The notes: generated by a model not told the origin, from the letters alone. A DNA stretch of 10,554 nucleotides from an uncultured Eubacterium sp. (GCA_947573465.1 CANPET010000042.1:1-10554); one strand, 5' to 3'. Counted from the stretch's first letter, positions 1 through 7,859 are shown. Numbers and translations are program-made.

Positions 1-1133
1 TTTTAGATGAGGATAATGTAACACCGAATTCACAGTATTGGCATATAACAGAGTTAGCTGCAAAATGTACAGCAAAAAGAATGGTTCCGGATTATATCTC
101 TGCAAAGGTTATGAAGGAAATGAAGAATGGAAATGTATATACATGTATGGGATGCCGTTCTTTCCTTACAGTAGAAGACAGCCAGAGAAATGCTGATGGC
201 AGCCACAAGTTTTACGGACGTTTCAATCAGGGAGTTGTTACGATTAACTTAGTAGATGTAGCATGTTCTTCCAATGGAGATATGGACTTGTTCTGGAAGA
301 TATTAGATGAAAGACTGGAACTTTGCCACAGAGCATTGAGATGCAGACATGAGAGACTGCTTGGAACACCATCGGATGTGGCACCGATTCTTTGGCAGAA
401 TGGTGCATTGGCACGCCTGAAGAAAGGTGAAACGATTGACAAATTATTATATAATGGATATTCGACAATTTCTCTTGGATATGCAGGACTTTATGAAATG
501 TGTGTGAGAATGACTGGAAAGTCTCATACAGACCCAGAGGCAAAACCATTTGCAATTAAGGTTATGCAGCGACTGAATGATAAGTGTAAAGAATGGAAAG
601 AGGCAGAGAATATCAGTTACTCTGTATATGGAACTCCAATGGAGTCTACCACTTATAAATTCTCTAAATGCCTGCAGAAGAGATTTGGAGTAATACAGGG
701 CGTAACGGATAAGAATTACATTACAAATAGTTATCATGTACATGTAACAGAAGAGATTGATGCATTCAGTAAATTAAAATTCGAATCAGATTTTCAGAAA
801 TTATCACCGGGTGGAGCTATCAGTTATGTAGAAGTTCCAAATCTTCAGGATAATATTGAGGCAGTTATAGAAGTAATGAAGTTTATCTATGACAATATCA
901 TGTATGCAGAGTTGAATACAAAGTCAGATTATTGCGAATGTTGTGGATATAATGGAGAGATTCAGATTATTTCTGATGAAGAATCAGGAAAACTGGTTTG
1001 GGAATGCCCAAGCTGTGGCAACAGAAATCAGGATAAGATGAGTGTAGCCAGAAGAACCTGTGGATATATTGGAACACAGTTCTGGAATCAGGGAAGGACA
1101 CAGGAGATTAAAGAGAGAGTGCTGCATTTATAA
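1..1133 (+). CDS. nrdD: Anaerobic (class III) ribonucleoside-triphosphate reductase, C-terminal part
   Basis: Reduces ribonucleotides to deoxyribonucleotides without oxygen, in the cytoplasm, using a glycyl radical installed by the radical-SAM activase NrdG. The reading frame is open from base 3 with no start, so the gene is cut by the window edge; about 376 residues remain of a family usually near 700 or more. Visible signatures are the CMGCRSFL motif (144-167), whose cysteine is a good candidate for the thiyl-radical residue; the zinc site CECC (933-944) with CPSC (1005-1016); and the C-terminal glycyl radical motif RTCGYIG, with the likely radical glycine at 1062-1064, followed by the usual short tail. 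An in-frame ATG at 81 is internal, not the start, because family-like sequence continues upstream of it. A terminator follows within 80 bp and no nrdG lies directly downstream. Family assignment is secure. Confidence 0.97.
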   Translation, partial: LDEDNVTPNSQYWHITELAAKCTAKRMVPDYISAKVMKEMKNGNVYTCMGCRSFLTVEDSQRNADGSHKFYGRFNQGVVTINLVDVACSSNGDMDLFWKILDERLELCHRALRCRHERLLGTPSDVAPILWQNGALARLKKGETIDKLLYNGYSTISLGYAGLYEMCVRMTGKSHTDPEAKPFAIKVMQRLNDKCKEWKEAENISYSVYGTPMESTTYKFSKCLQKRFGVIQGVTDKNYITNSYHVHVTEEIDAFSKLKFESDFQKLSPGGAISYVEVPNLQDNIEAVIEVMKFIYDNIMYAELNTKSDYCECCGYNGEIQIISDEESGKLVWECPSCGNRNQDKMSVARRTCGYIGTQFWNQGRTQEIKERVLHL

Positions 1134-1210
1134 AAAAGTAATGAATTACTCTGATAATACACTGAGATTTTATTTTGTAAAATCCGAGTTAAGTGCACTA
1201 TAAAACGAGA

Positions 1211-1263
1211 AAAAAACAGGCGTAAAAATTCAGTGAACTGATTTTTACTCCCTGTTTTTTCTT
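1211..1263 (+). terminator. Intrinsic terminator after nrdD
   Basis: A long hairpin with arms 1211-1234 and 1237-1260. The outer ten bases AAAAAACAGG pair perfectly with CCTGTTTTTT, and an inner GTAAAAA/TTTTTAC stem and CAGT/ACTG tip are separated by small mismatches. The right arm ends in a run of T. The A-rich left flank means it could also stop transcription arriving from the other strand. Confidence 0.88.
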
Positions 1264-1290
1264 ATTTTATATTACTTTTGGGGAATAAAA

Positions 1291-1322
1291 TTGTTTCATT
1301 CTTGCTTTTGAAATGTTATAAT
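1291..1322 (+). promoter_or_regulatory. Candidate extended -10 promoter for the alarmone synthetase operon
   Basis: TGTTATAAT at 1314-1322 is a perfect extended -10 element (TGnTATAAT). The best -35 is weak: TTGTTT at 1291-1296 with a long 20-bp spacer, which is tolerable for extended -10 promoters. Transcription would start near 1329. A GGAG ribosome binding site at 1343-1346 lies 7 bases before the ATG at 1354. This is the only good promoter seen upstream of the four-gene run that follows. Confidence 0.6.
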
Positions 1323-1353
1323 AATATTTAGTTTTTAAGTACGGAGAAAAAAT

Positions 1354-2037
1354 ATGATAGTTAAACATTTAAAGGAACACTTTTTTAAGGAGTTGACCAA
1401 GGAAGAACACTTGGAAAAGATTAAGGAGGGGTCGTTACCATATACCAGATTAATGTCATATTATAAGTGTGCCATTATGGAAGTGGAGACGAAATTTAAG
1501 GTTTTAAATGAGCAGTTTTCTTTGAGATATGATGAAAATCCTATTGAAACCATTAAATCCAGATTAAAATCCCCGGATAGCATAATCAAAAAAATGAAAA
1601 AGAAAGGGATACCGATGACGACCGATGCCATAGAAGAGTATATTACAGACATTGCAGGAATCAGAATTATCTGTTCTTTTGAAGAAGATATTTATAAAAT
1701 GGCAAAATTACTGTTACAGCAGGATGATGTTACTTTAATAGAACAGAAGGATTATATTGCAAGTCCAAAAGAGAGTGGATATCGTAGTCTTCATCTTATT
1801 GTCGAGGTACCTATTTTTCTGGAAGATGAAAAACGTCCGATGAAGGTTGAAGTACAGTTTCGGACGATTGCTATGGATTTTTGGGCAACTTTGGAACATA
1901 AGTTAAGATACAAAAAAGATATTGCGCCGGAATTGATGGAACAATTGGCAAAAGATTTAATAGAATGTGCAGAACAAAGTGCAGACTTGGATCATCGAAT
2001 GCAAGCCATTAGAAAAAGAATTAAAAAGAAGAAATAA
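1354..2037 (+). CDS. Small alarmone synthetase (RelA/SpoT-domain GTP pyrophosphokinase, RelP/RelQ class)
   Basis: Transfers pyrophosphate from ATP to GTP or GDP, making (p)ppGpp in the cytoplasm. At 227 residues it fits stand-alone small alarmone synthetases (about 210-230) and lacks the HD hydrolase, TGS and ACT regions of long Rel proteins, so it should be synthesis-only. Motifs in order: the helical region with NPIETIKSRLKSPDSI (62-77), DIAGIRIICSF (99-109, catalytic-site strand), the substrate loop KDYIASPKESGYRSLH (132-147), and EVQFRTIAMDFWATLEHK (166-183), with the acidic, Arg and Trp positions typical of the fold. The C-terminus is strongly basic (RKRIKKKK). I cannot decide firmly between RelP (YwaC) and RelQ (YjbM). 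The gene follows its own promoter and ribosome binding site, and the next gene starts 42 bp downstream, suggesting an operon. Confidence 0.93.
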   Translation: MIVKHLKEHFFKELTKEEHLEKIKEGSLPYTRLMSYYKCAIMEVETKFKVLNEQFSLRYDENPIETIKSRLKSPDSIIKKMKKKGIPMTTDAIEEYITDIAGIRIICSFEEDIYKMAKLLLQQDDVTLIEQKDYIASPKESGYRSLHLIVEVPIFLEDEKRPMKVEVQFRTIAMDFWATLEHKLRYKKDIAPELMEQLAKDLIECAEQSADLDHRMQAIRKRIKKKK

Positions 2038-2041
2038 AAGT

Positions 2042-2072
2042 AAGGCGTTATGAAAATATTCTAAATGAAAGG
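2042..2072 (+). promoter_or_regulatory. Ribosome binding sites around the beta-helix gene start, with a 4-codon mini-ORF
   Basis: An AAGG at 2042-2045 precedes ATG 2050, which encodes only Met-Lys-Ile-Phe then stops at 2062-2064. The very next codon is ATG 2065, in the same frame, opening the long reading frame but without its own upstream Shine-Dalgarno. AAAGG at 2068-2072 lies 7 bases before ATG 2080. The ribosome site therefore favours 2080 as the start, unless ribosomes reinitiate at 2065 after the mini-ORF. Confidence 0.5.
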
Positions 2073-2079
2073 TTATGGA

Positions 2080-4992
2080 ATGAACGGATTATCATTTTAT
2101 CAGGAAAGATTAACAGACGAAAAGGCAGTCTATTTTACGGAAGAGTTTTATGATATTAAGAGGGATGGAACTGTAGATGTCAGTGAGCAGTTACAGAAAG
2201 CCATTTATTCTGTTGTAGAACAGCAGGGTTACGGTGTTCTTTTTGTGCCGGAAGGAAAATACCTACTCAGCAGGACAATCTATATGCCAAAGGCAGTAAG
2301 AATGATTGGATATGGAAAGAACAGACCGGAGTTTATTTTAAAAGACAATGCAGATGGTTTTGATATACCTCATCCCGAGCAGAAAGGTGGATTTAAATAT
2401 CTGTTCTGGTTTACCAATATGATGCAGGAGGATGAAACTCTTATTGAGGATGCTAATCCGGGGACTTTTTATAGTGCGATATCCAATATCAACGTGCGAA
2501 TGGGAAAAGGAAATCCTTATGGAGTAGCATTTCGTACACATTATGCCCAGCACTGTTTTATCAACCATATTGATATTTACGTGGAGTCCGGAATGGCCGG
2601 AATCTATGATGTAGGTAATGAGATGGAAGATATTTATATTAATGGCGGGCAATATGGAATTATTACGACGAAATGTTCACCGGGCTGGCCTTTTGTTATG
2701 GTGGATACCAGATTTTGTGGACAGAAAGCTGCGGCCATAAAAACAAGAGAAGCCGGACTTAATATTATCAGGACACATAGTGTCAATACATCAAAGTTTA
2801 TAGATGTGGAAGAAGGATATTTTGAAAAACTTATTATTGAAGATTCCGTTTTTGAGAATATGGATATTTTGTTAGATATTGCTCAGGAAAAAAACGAACT
2901 GACCCAGATTAACGTAAAGAACTGTTATTTGAAGACGGTAGAAAATATTGTAAGATTTAAAGATACAGATAAGAAAATTGGCAGTGAAGATAATCCCTGC
3001 AAATTAGAAAAATATATACATGGTGTGGTGGTCAGCGACGAAAATCCGGAAAAACAGTTTCATGATGAAATTTACCGTTATTCCAGAGAGATAGATTATA
3101 GTATATTAAAGACAGATTTGCCTGCGCTTCCTCAGATGCAGCAGTGGATGAATGCGAAGGAAGCAGGCTTACAGGGAGATGGAGTTACGGATGATACAGC
3201 AGCACTAAAAGAAGCCATAGAAAAGTACGAAGTAATCTATTTTCCACAAGGGGAATATATCCTTACAGATACGATTTCACTAAAAGAAAATACTGTTTTC
3301 ATTGGAATGAATCCGGTCTCAACACAATTAATATTAAAGGAAAATGCAGAGAGGTTTACTGGCTTTGGAAAAGTCAGACCTTTTATAAAGTCTTCAAAAA
3401 AGAAAAATATTTTATTTGGATTAGGAGTAAATACAGGAGGGAAAAACCCGAGAGCTTGTGGAGTATACTGGCAGGCAGACAAGGACTCCTATATGAACGA
3501 TGTGAAATTTTTCGGAGGTCATGGAAATCTGGTAAAAGGAACGGGTGCATTTGAAATGCCTTATGATGAAGGCAGGGCAAGAGATGCAAGATTAGATAGA
3601 ATCTGGGATTATCAATATCCAAGTCTTTTCATATATGGCGGAGGCGGCGTATTTAAAGACATCTGGTCGGCCAGCCCGTATGTGACAGCGGGAGTGAAAA
3701 TACAGAATACAGAGGTTCCTACAAAGATATACTGTTTATCGTTAGAACATCATGTACGGTGTGAAATCAGAATGATAAATGCAAAAAATGTTACGATATA
3801 TGGGTTCCAAAGTGAAGAGGAAAAGGCGGAAGGGGAGTTTGCTCTACCAATAGAACTTCACAATTGTGAAAATATTACATTTGCATCAACCTATTGTTTT
3901 AGAACTGTATTTGTACAAAAACCATTTCCTTATTGTGCAAAAATATGGGATTGTAAAGACATCAGGTTTTTGAATGTGCATAATTATTCTCAGATGAAAT
4001 ATACAATAGACAATTTTTTATTGGATGTGAATTCAGATACAGAGATAAGACCTTGGCAGGCTTCACGTATTGAGATAAAAGGAACTGCAGATAAAAAGCA
4101 AAGACAGAAAACAGAGACCGGAGCAGAGGATAAAAATAAATATAGTGTGGAGTTATTATATTCAGGATTCAGATTTGCAGATGGCGGGTGTTGTGATGGA
4201 AGAGGAAACTTTTATTTTCTGGACAGTATGGATAAGAAGATTTACAGGTTAGACGGAAAATCCTTAAAGCTTACCATGATTTTTGAATCGCCGTTTAAAA
4301 TTAATTCTCTTGGATTTGATACGAGAGACAATATCATTGTGATTGGTGAGTATTCTATTCCAATGGAAGCCACATTAAATGGAAAAGAGATTGTGAACCA
4401 GCTTCCACCGGATAGTTTTGGTACTTCCTATGGATTCTGGTATGACAATCGTGCAAGTGTTGTAGCGTTTACGATAGACAAAGATGGCAATATTGAAAAA
4501 CTGGAAAAGATAAATATTGGAGATGTAGAACCAGAGCGAGTACTGTATCCGGGAAACCGTTGGAGAGACAGTACAGATTTTGGCGAGGTATGTGAGTATA
4601 ATCCGGGAAAAGCATTTATTGCACCGGATGGTTCTACGATAATCCCATGTCATTACGATTTGATTCGTGCCAATAATCTTTCAAGATCAAAGCCGGGACG
4701 CAAGTTGTATTCCGTTGATGAGATGTACAAGCGTGTGTGGCAGTGTGACATTACAAAAGAAGGGCTGCTGACGAATCCGGTGCCGATCATAGAAGAAGGG
4801 GATTATAAGGTTCGTAAGTTTAACCATAAAATATATGTAGGAGATGACAATATCAAAGTGTACGAAAATGGTAAGTTATCAGGGACAATCTGTCTTCCAG
4901 AGCGTCCTACTACGTTTGATTTTGGAGGCGAAAAACGAAATAATTTGATTGTAACTACAAGGCATGCAGTATATTTAGTTAAGAAATGTTAG
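2080..4992 (+). CDS. Tandem pectate-lyase-3-like beta-helix protein with C-terminal beta-propeller-like domain
   Basis: A 970-residue protein (975 if ATG 2065 is used; 2080 is preferred for its AAAGG). Two right-handed beta-helix domains of the pectate lyase superfamily (Pectate_lyase_3 type) are visible. The first, about residues 20-330, opens with EFYDIKRDGTVDVSEQLQKA and the FVPEGKYLLSRTIYMP strand pattern. The second, about 350-665, opens with the classic GDGVTDDTAALKEAI and YFPQGEYILTDTI. A charged linker (about 667-687) leads to a C-terminal region, about 688-970, with blades such as CCDGRGNFYFLDSMDKKIYRLDG and LGFDTRDNIIVIGEYS, resembling SMP-30/NHL-type propellers. No signal peptide or membrane segment is seen, so it should be cytoplasmic, unlike most relatives. 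Paired helices are also a feature of GH55 glucanases and the GH28-related group, but I cannot assign catalytic residues. A role on a carbohydrate is inference. Its stop codon abuts the next gene's ribosome site. Confidence 0.85.
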   Translation: MNGLSFYQERLTDEKAVYFTEEFYDIKRDGTVDVSEQLQKAIYSVVEQQGYGVLFVPEGKYLLSRTIYMPKAVRMIGYGKNRPEFILKDNADGFDIPHPEQKGGFKYLFWFTNMMQEDETLIEDANPGTFYSAISNINVRMGKGNPYGVAFRTHYAQHCFINHIDIYVESGMAGIYDVGNEMEDIYINGGQYGIITTKCSPGWPFVMVDTRFCGQKAAAIKTREAGLNIIRTHSVNTSKFIDVEEGYFEKLIIEDSVFENMDILLDIAQEKNELTQINVKNCYLKTVENIVRFKDTDKKIGSEDNPCKLEKYIHGVVVSDENPEKQFHDEIYRYSREIDYSILKTDLPALPQMQQWMNAKEAGLQGDGVTDDTAALKEAIEKYEVIYFPQGEYILTDTISLKENTVFIGMNPVSTQLILKENAERFTGFGKVRPFIKSSKKKNILFGLGVNTGGKNPRACGVYWQADKDSYMNDVKFFGGHGNLVKGTGAFEMPYDEGRARDARLDRIWDYQYPSLFIYGGGGVFKDIWSASPYVTAGVKIQNTEVPTKIYCLSLEHHVRCEIRMINAKNVTIYGFQSEEEKAEGEFALPIELHNCENITFASTYCFRTVFVQKPFPYCAKIWDCKDIRFLNVHNYSQMKYTIDNFLLDVNSDTEIRPWQASRIEIKGTADKKQRQKTETGAEDKNKYSVELLYSGFRFADGGCCDGRGNFYFLDSMDKKIYRLDGKSLKLTMIFESPFKINSLGFDTRDNIIVIGEYSIPMEATLNGKEIVNQLPPDSFGTSYGFWYDNRASVVAFTIDKDGNIEKLEKINIGDVEPERVLYPGNRWRDSTDFGEVCEYNPGKAFIAPDGSTIIPCHYDLIRANNLSRSKPGRKLYSVDEMYKRVWQCDITKEGLLTNPVPIIEEGDYKVRKFNHKIYVGDDNIKVYENGKLSGTICLPERPTTFDFGGEKRNNLIVTTRHAVYLVKKC

Positions 4993-5004
4993 AAGGAGAA
5001 AGAC

Positions 5005-6819
5005 ATGAGAAAATATTTAATTGCAACCATAATCATATTGATGGCAGCCATGTGCTTTGGCTGCGATAGCGATAAAACAGATAATAAAAAAACTACTGTT
5101 ATTTCAGATGAAAAGACGGGAAATCAAATAAAGTATATTACTGATGGTGATGCGGTAACAGATGATGCTGTTTTAGGAAAGAATGTTTATGTTTTTGATA
5201 CAGAAGACAAAGCAGAAGACATTCAAAGTAAAGTGACAGAGATTTTTAAAAAACAGGAGACAAACCAGTTTGGTGATGAAAGATATGCTCTTTTATTTAA
5301 ACCGGGTACATATGATAAGTCGTTGCTTGTAAATGTGGGATACTACACGCAGGCAGCAGGTCTTGGCATTTCACCGAAAGATACAAATATCAATAAACTC
5401 TGGGTAGATGCAAATTGGATGTATCACAATGCTACATGCAATTTCTGGAGAAGTGCAGAAAATTTCAGTATCAATGAATATTGTATGTGGGCAAATTCTC
5501 AGGCAGTTTCCCTAAGGAGAGTAAATTCTAGCGATGGAATTGTTTTAAGTGACGGAGAGGGATGGTCCAGTGGCGGATTTATTGCAGATTCTAATTTTGA
5601 CGGAATGGTTTCATCCGGCTCTCAACAGCAGTATTTATGTAGAAATAATCAGTGGAGATTCTGGGAAAATGGCGTATGGAACATGGTATTTGTGGGAGAG
5701 GACCCGTCAAGCATTCCATCAGGCGTCTGGCCGTATGCCCCTTATACTACGGTAAAACAGGCACCAAAGGTTCAGGAAAAACCATATATCTGTTATGATG
5801 AAAAAAATGGCTATGGTATTATGGTTCCGGAAATCAGAAAGGATGCACAGGGAATATCATGGAAAGATGGAGTAAAAGGAACATTTTATAGCTTAAACAC
5901 ATTTTATATAGCAAATCCAAAGGATAATGCTGATACAATCAACAAGGCATTAGAAAGTGGAAAACATATTTTGTTTACACCGGGTATTTATAAGTTAGAT
6001 AAGGCATTAAAAGTGTCTAAGGAAAATACAATTATGTATGGCATGGGATTGGCTACGCTTGAGGCGGCAGATGGAAATGCATGTATGGAAATTGCAGATG
6101 TGGATGGTATTAAAGTATGTGGACTTTTATTTGATGCAGGAGAAAAGGAATCAGAAACTCTTTTAAGAATAGGTGAAGAGAAGACAGATGTGTCTCATTC
6201 AGATAATCCACTATGTTTCAGTGATGTTTACTTTAGAGTAGGTGGTGGAAAATATGCAGGAAAGGTTAAGACCTGTGTTATTGTAAACAGCAATGATGTA
6301 ATAGGAGACAATTTCTGGGTATGGCGGGCTGACCACAGTACGAATGTAGGATGGGATGTCAACACTGCTCCAAATGGCATTATTATTAATGGAGATAATG
6401 CCATTATGTATGGATTATTTGTAGAACATTTTCAGGAGTATCAGACAATCTGGAATGGTGACAATGGAAAATTATATTTCTATCAGAGTGAAATGCCATA
6501 TGATGCACCAAAGCAGAAAGCATATATGAGCCATGATGGTAAAGTGAAAGGATATGCATCCATTAAGGTAGATGATGGTGTAAATAAATTTGAAAGTTAT
6601 GGTATCGGTGCTTATTGTTATAACAGAGATGCAGATATAGAGATTTTCAGTGCTGTAGAAGTACCCGATAAGAAGGGGGTAAAATTACATAATACATGCA
6701 CTGTAAAATTAAACGGAAACGGAAAGATTTTGCATGTTATCAATGATAAAGGTGATGCTACAGAATTTGGTGGAAATGCATCCCGTATTATGGAATATGA
6801 AAATGGATTGATACAATAG
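5005..6819 (+). CDS. Lipoprotein of the NATxNFWRSAEN beta-helix family, possible glycoside hydrolase
   Basis: A 604-residue exported lipoprotein. The N-terminus has Lys3, a hydrophobic stretch (5-18) and a lipobox ending CFGC, so Cys20 should be lipidated; Cys at -3 is unusual. A polar linker (21-45) follows. Two pectate-lyase-like halves are visible: YALLFKPGTYDKSLLVNVGYY (94-114) and KHILFTPGIYKLDKALKV (320-337). Strongly patterned motifs are GLGISP (119-124), NATCNFWRSAEN (142-153), GGFIADS (190-196), SGSQQQYLCRNN (204-215), WNMVFVGE (225-232), DNFWVWRADHS (435-445), NGDN (462-465), EHFQEYQTIWNGDNGKLYFY (474-493) and EMPYD (496-500). I remember these motifs from actinobacterial secreted proteins labelled coagulation factor 5/8 type or adenylyl cyclase, and suspect kinship to alpha-1,3-glucanases (GH87); that link is unverified. 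The acidic residues D435, D443 and D464 are candidate active-site positions. AAGGAG at 4993-4998 gives a strong start, 12 bp after the previous stop, so the two are almost certainly co-transcribed. Confidence 0.85.
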   Translation: MRKYLIATIIILMAAMCFGCDSDKTDNKKTTVISDEKTGNQIKYITDGDAVTDDAVLGKNVYVFDTEDKAEDIQSKVTEIFKKQETNQFGDERYALLFKPGTYDKSLLVNVGYYTQAAGLGISPKDTNINKLWVDANWMYHNATCNFWRSAENFSINEYCMWANSQAVSLRRVNSSDGIVLSDGEGWSSGGFIADSNFDGMVSSGSQQQYLCRNNQWRFWENGVWNMVFVGEDPSSIPSGVWPYAPYTTVKQAPKVQEKPYICYDEKNGYGIMVPEIRKDAQGISWKDGVKGTFYSLNTFYIANPKDNADTINKALESGKHILFTPGIYKLDKALKVSKENTIMYGMGLATLEAADGNACMEIADVDGIKVCGLLFDAGEKESETLLRIGEEKTDVSHSDNPLCFSDVYFRVGGGKYAGKVKTCVIVNSNDVIGDNFWVWRADHSTNVGWDVNTAPNGIIINGDNAIMYGLFVEHFQEYQTIWNGDNGKLYFYQSEMPYDAPKQKAYMSHDGKVKGYASIKVDDGVNKFESYGIGAYCYNRDADIEIFSAVEVPDKKGVKLHNTCTVKLNGNGKILHVINDKGDATEFGGNASRIMEYENGLIQ

Positions 6820-6866
6820 GTGTTTATTAATTAAAAATTGAATTTTGTAAATATAAGGAGGTTGAA

Positions 6867-7670
6867 ATGATATTACAAGAAATTTACACATTGGCAAATG
6901 GGGTGAAGATTCCAAAGATTGGGCTTGGTACATGGCAGATACCGGACGGAGAAGATACATATAATTCGGTAATGTTTGCACTAAAAAATGGTTATCGTCA
7001 TATTGATACTGCGAAAGCGTATGGAAATGAGGCAAGCGTAGGAAGAGCAATCAAGGATTTCGGAATTGCAAGAGAAGATATATTTGTGACAACAAAACTT
7101 CCGGCAGAATGTAAAGGATATGACATTGCGAAAAAATGTTTTGAAGAGTCATTGTCAGATTTAGGACTTGGATATATTGATTTGTATTTGATTCATGCAC
7201 CATGGCCTTGGGACAAGATGGGGATGGACTGTACAGAAGGAAATATTGAAAGCTGGGAAGCTTTAGAAGAAATATACGAGAGTGGAAAAGCAAGAGCGAT
7301 TGGAATTTCCAATTTTGCACCGGAGCATATACAGCCGATACTGGATAACTGTAAGGTAGTTCCTATGGTAGACCAGATAAGTTTTCATGTAGGAAACAGA
7401 CAGGAGCATATTGTATCAAAATGTAAGGAGAACAATATACAACTGATGGCATACTCACCATTGGCTACAGGTGGGTTGGTAAATGATGAGTATGTTGCAA
7501 AGATTGCTGAGAAATACAATGCAACAATTCCACAGATTTGCGTGAGATATTGTATCCAGAAAGGTGCAGTAGCAATTCCGAAATCAACAAAAGAGGAGAG
7601 AATTATTTCAAACGTTCAGGTTGATTTTGAAATCAGTGACGAAGATATGGCATATCTGGATAAAAAATAA
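6867..7670 (+). CDS. Aldo/keto reductase family oxidoreductase
   Basis: A cytoplasmic NAD(P)H-dependent reductase of aldehydes, ketones or sugars, folding as a TIM barrel. All four catalytic residues are present: Asp47 and Tyr52 in HIDTAKAYGNE (45-55), Lys77 in FVTTKLP (73-79), and His110 in YIDLYLIHAPWP (103-114). Cofactor-binding signatures are GISNF (146-150), AYSPLATGG (195-203) and the NADP phosphate-site loop IPKSTKEERI (237-246). At 267 residues it is slightly shorter than the usual 275-285 of AKR5-like members, ending soon after SDEDMAYLD, which is near the normal end. AAGGAGG at 6855-6861 fixes the start. It lies 47 bp behind the lipoprotein gene with no terminator between, so it probably closes the operon. 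A role in handling a sugar-derived carbonyl is inferred from the neighbours; substrate is unknown. Confidence 0.95.
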   Translation: MILQEIYTLANGVKIPKIGLGTWQIPDGEDTYNSVMFALKNGYRHIDTAKAYGNEASVGRAIKDFGIAREDIFVTTKLPAECKGYDIAKKCFEESLSDLGLGYIDLYLIHAPWPWDKMGMDCTEGNIESWEALEEIYESGKARAIGISNFAPEHIQPILDNCKVVPMVDQISFHVGNRQEHIVSKCKENNIQLMAYSPLATGGLVNDEYVAKIAEKYNATIPQICVRYCIQKGAVAIPKSTKEERIISNVQVDFEISDEDMAYLDKK

Positions 7671-7680
7671 GGTATGTCAT

Positions 7681-7779
7681 GATATAAATAGTAATTTATT
7701 CGTATTAAAATATAAATTATATTTACCTGATAAAGAAGAATTACAAAAATTAGTTGATAAAATTTTAGAAAGAAGATAA
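7681..7779 (+). pseudogene. C-terminal coding remnant of an unidentified protein
   Basis: Just after the aldo/keto reductase stop, a frame without any start codon encodes about 33 residues including YKLYLPDKEELQKLVDKI and ending ERR then TAA (7777-7779). Proline plus an amphipathic charged helix at the end looks like the tail of a real protein rather than random AT-rich DNA. It has no ATG, GTG or TTG with a ribosome site. It may be the relic of a gene or insertion element lost by deletion; I do not recognise the family. Confidence 0.35.
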
Positions 7780-7824
7780 AAAAAGGGGCTATCGCACTAG
7801 AACTTTTAGTGTGATATGCTCCTT
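7778..7824 (-). terminator. Intrinsic terminator for the minus-strand SDR gene
   Basis: Read on the minus strand, arm 7816-7807 (TATCACACTA) pairs with 7799-7790 (TAGTGCGATA, one G-U pair) around a 7-base loop. The stem is extended by AAGG/CCTT with small mismatches, and seven T follow (complement of the A run 7778-7784). This is a textbook terminator 36 bp beyond the SDR stop. The plus-strand version has only a weak T tract (7831-7836) but could also end the upstream operon. Confidence 0.8.
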
Positions 7825-7859
7825 ATATGTATTTTTAGAGATTTTACAATATGTTGTTT

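Noticed and set aside
1166..1184. Perfect 7-bp inverted repeat GATTTTA-N5-TAAAATC after nrdD
   Set aside because: Very AT-rich and weak as a hairpin, not at a promoter; the strong terminator just downstream explains the region.
5549..5755. 68-codon plus-strand open frame inside the lipoprotein gene
   Set aside because: It lies wholly within a well-supported gene in another frame and has no signals of its own.
7051..7320. Minus-strand open frame opposite the aldo/keto reductase
   Set aside because: Shadow of a conserved gene with all catalytic residues intact; no promoter or ribosome site on the minus strand.
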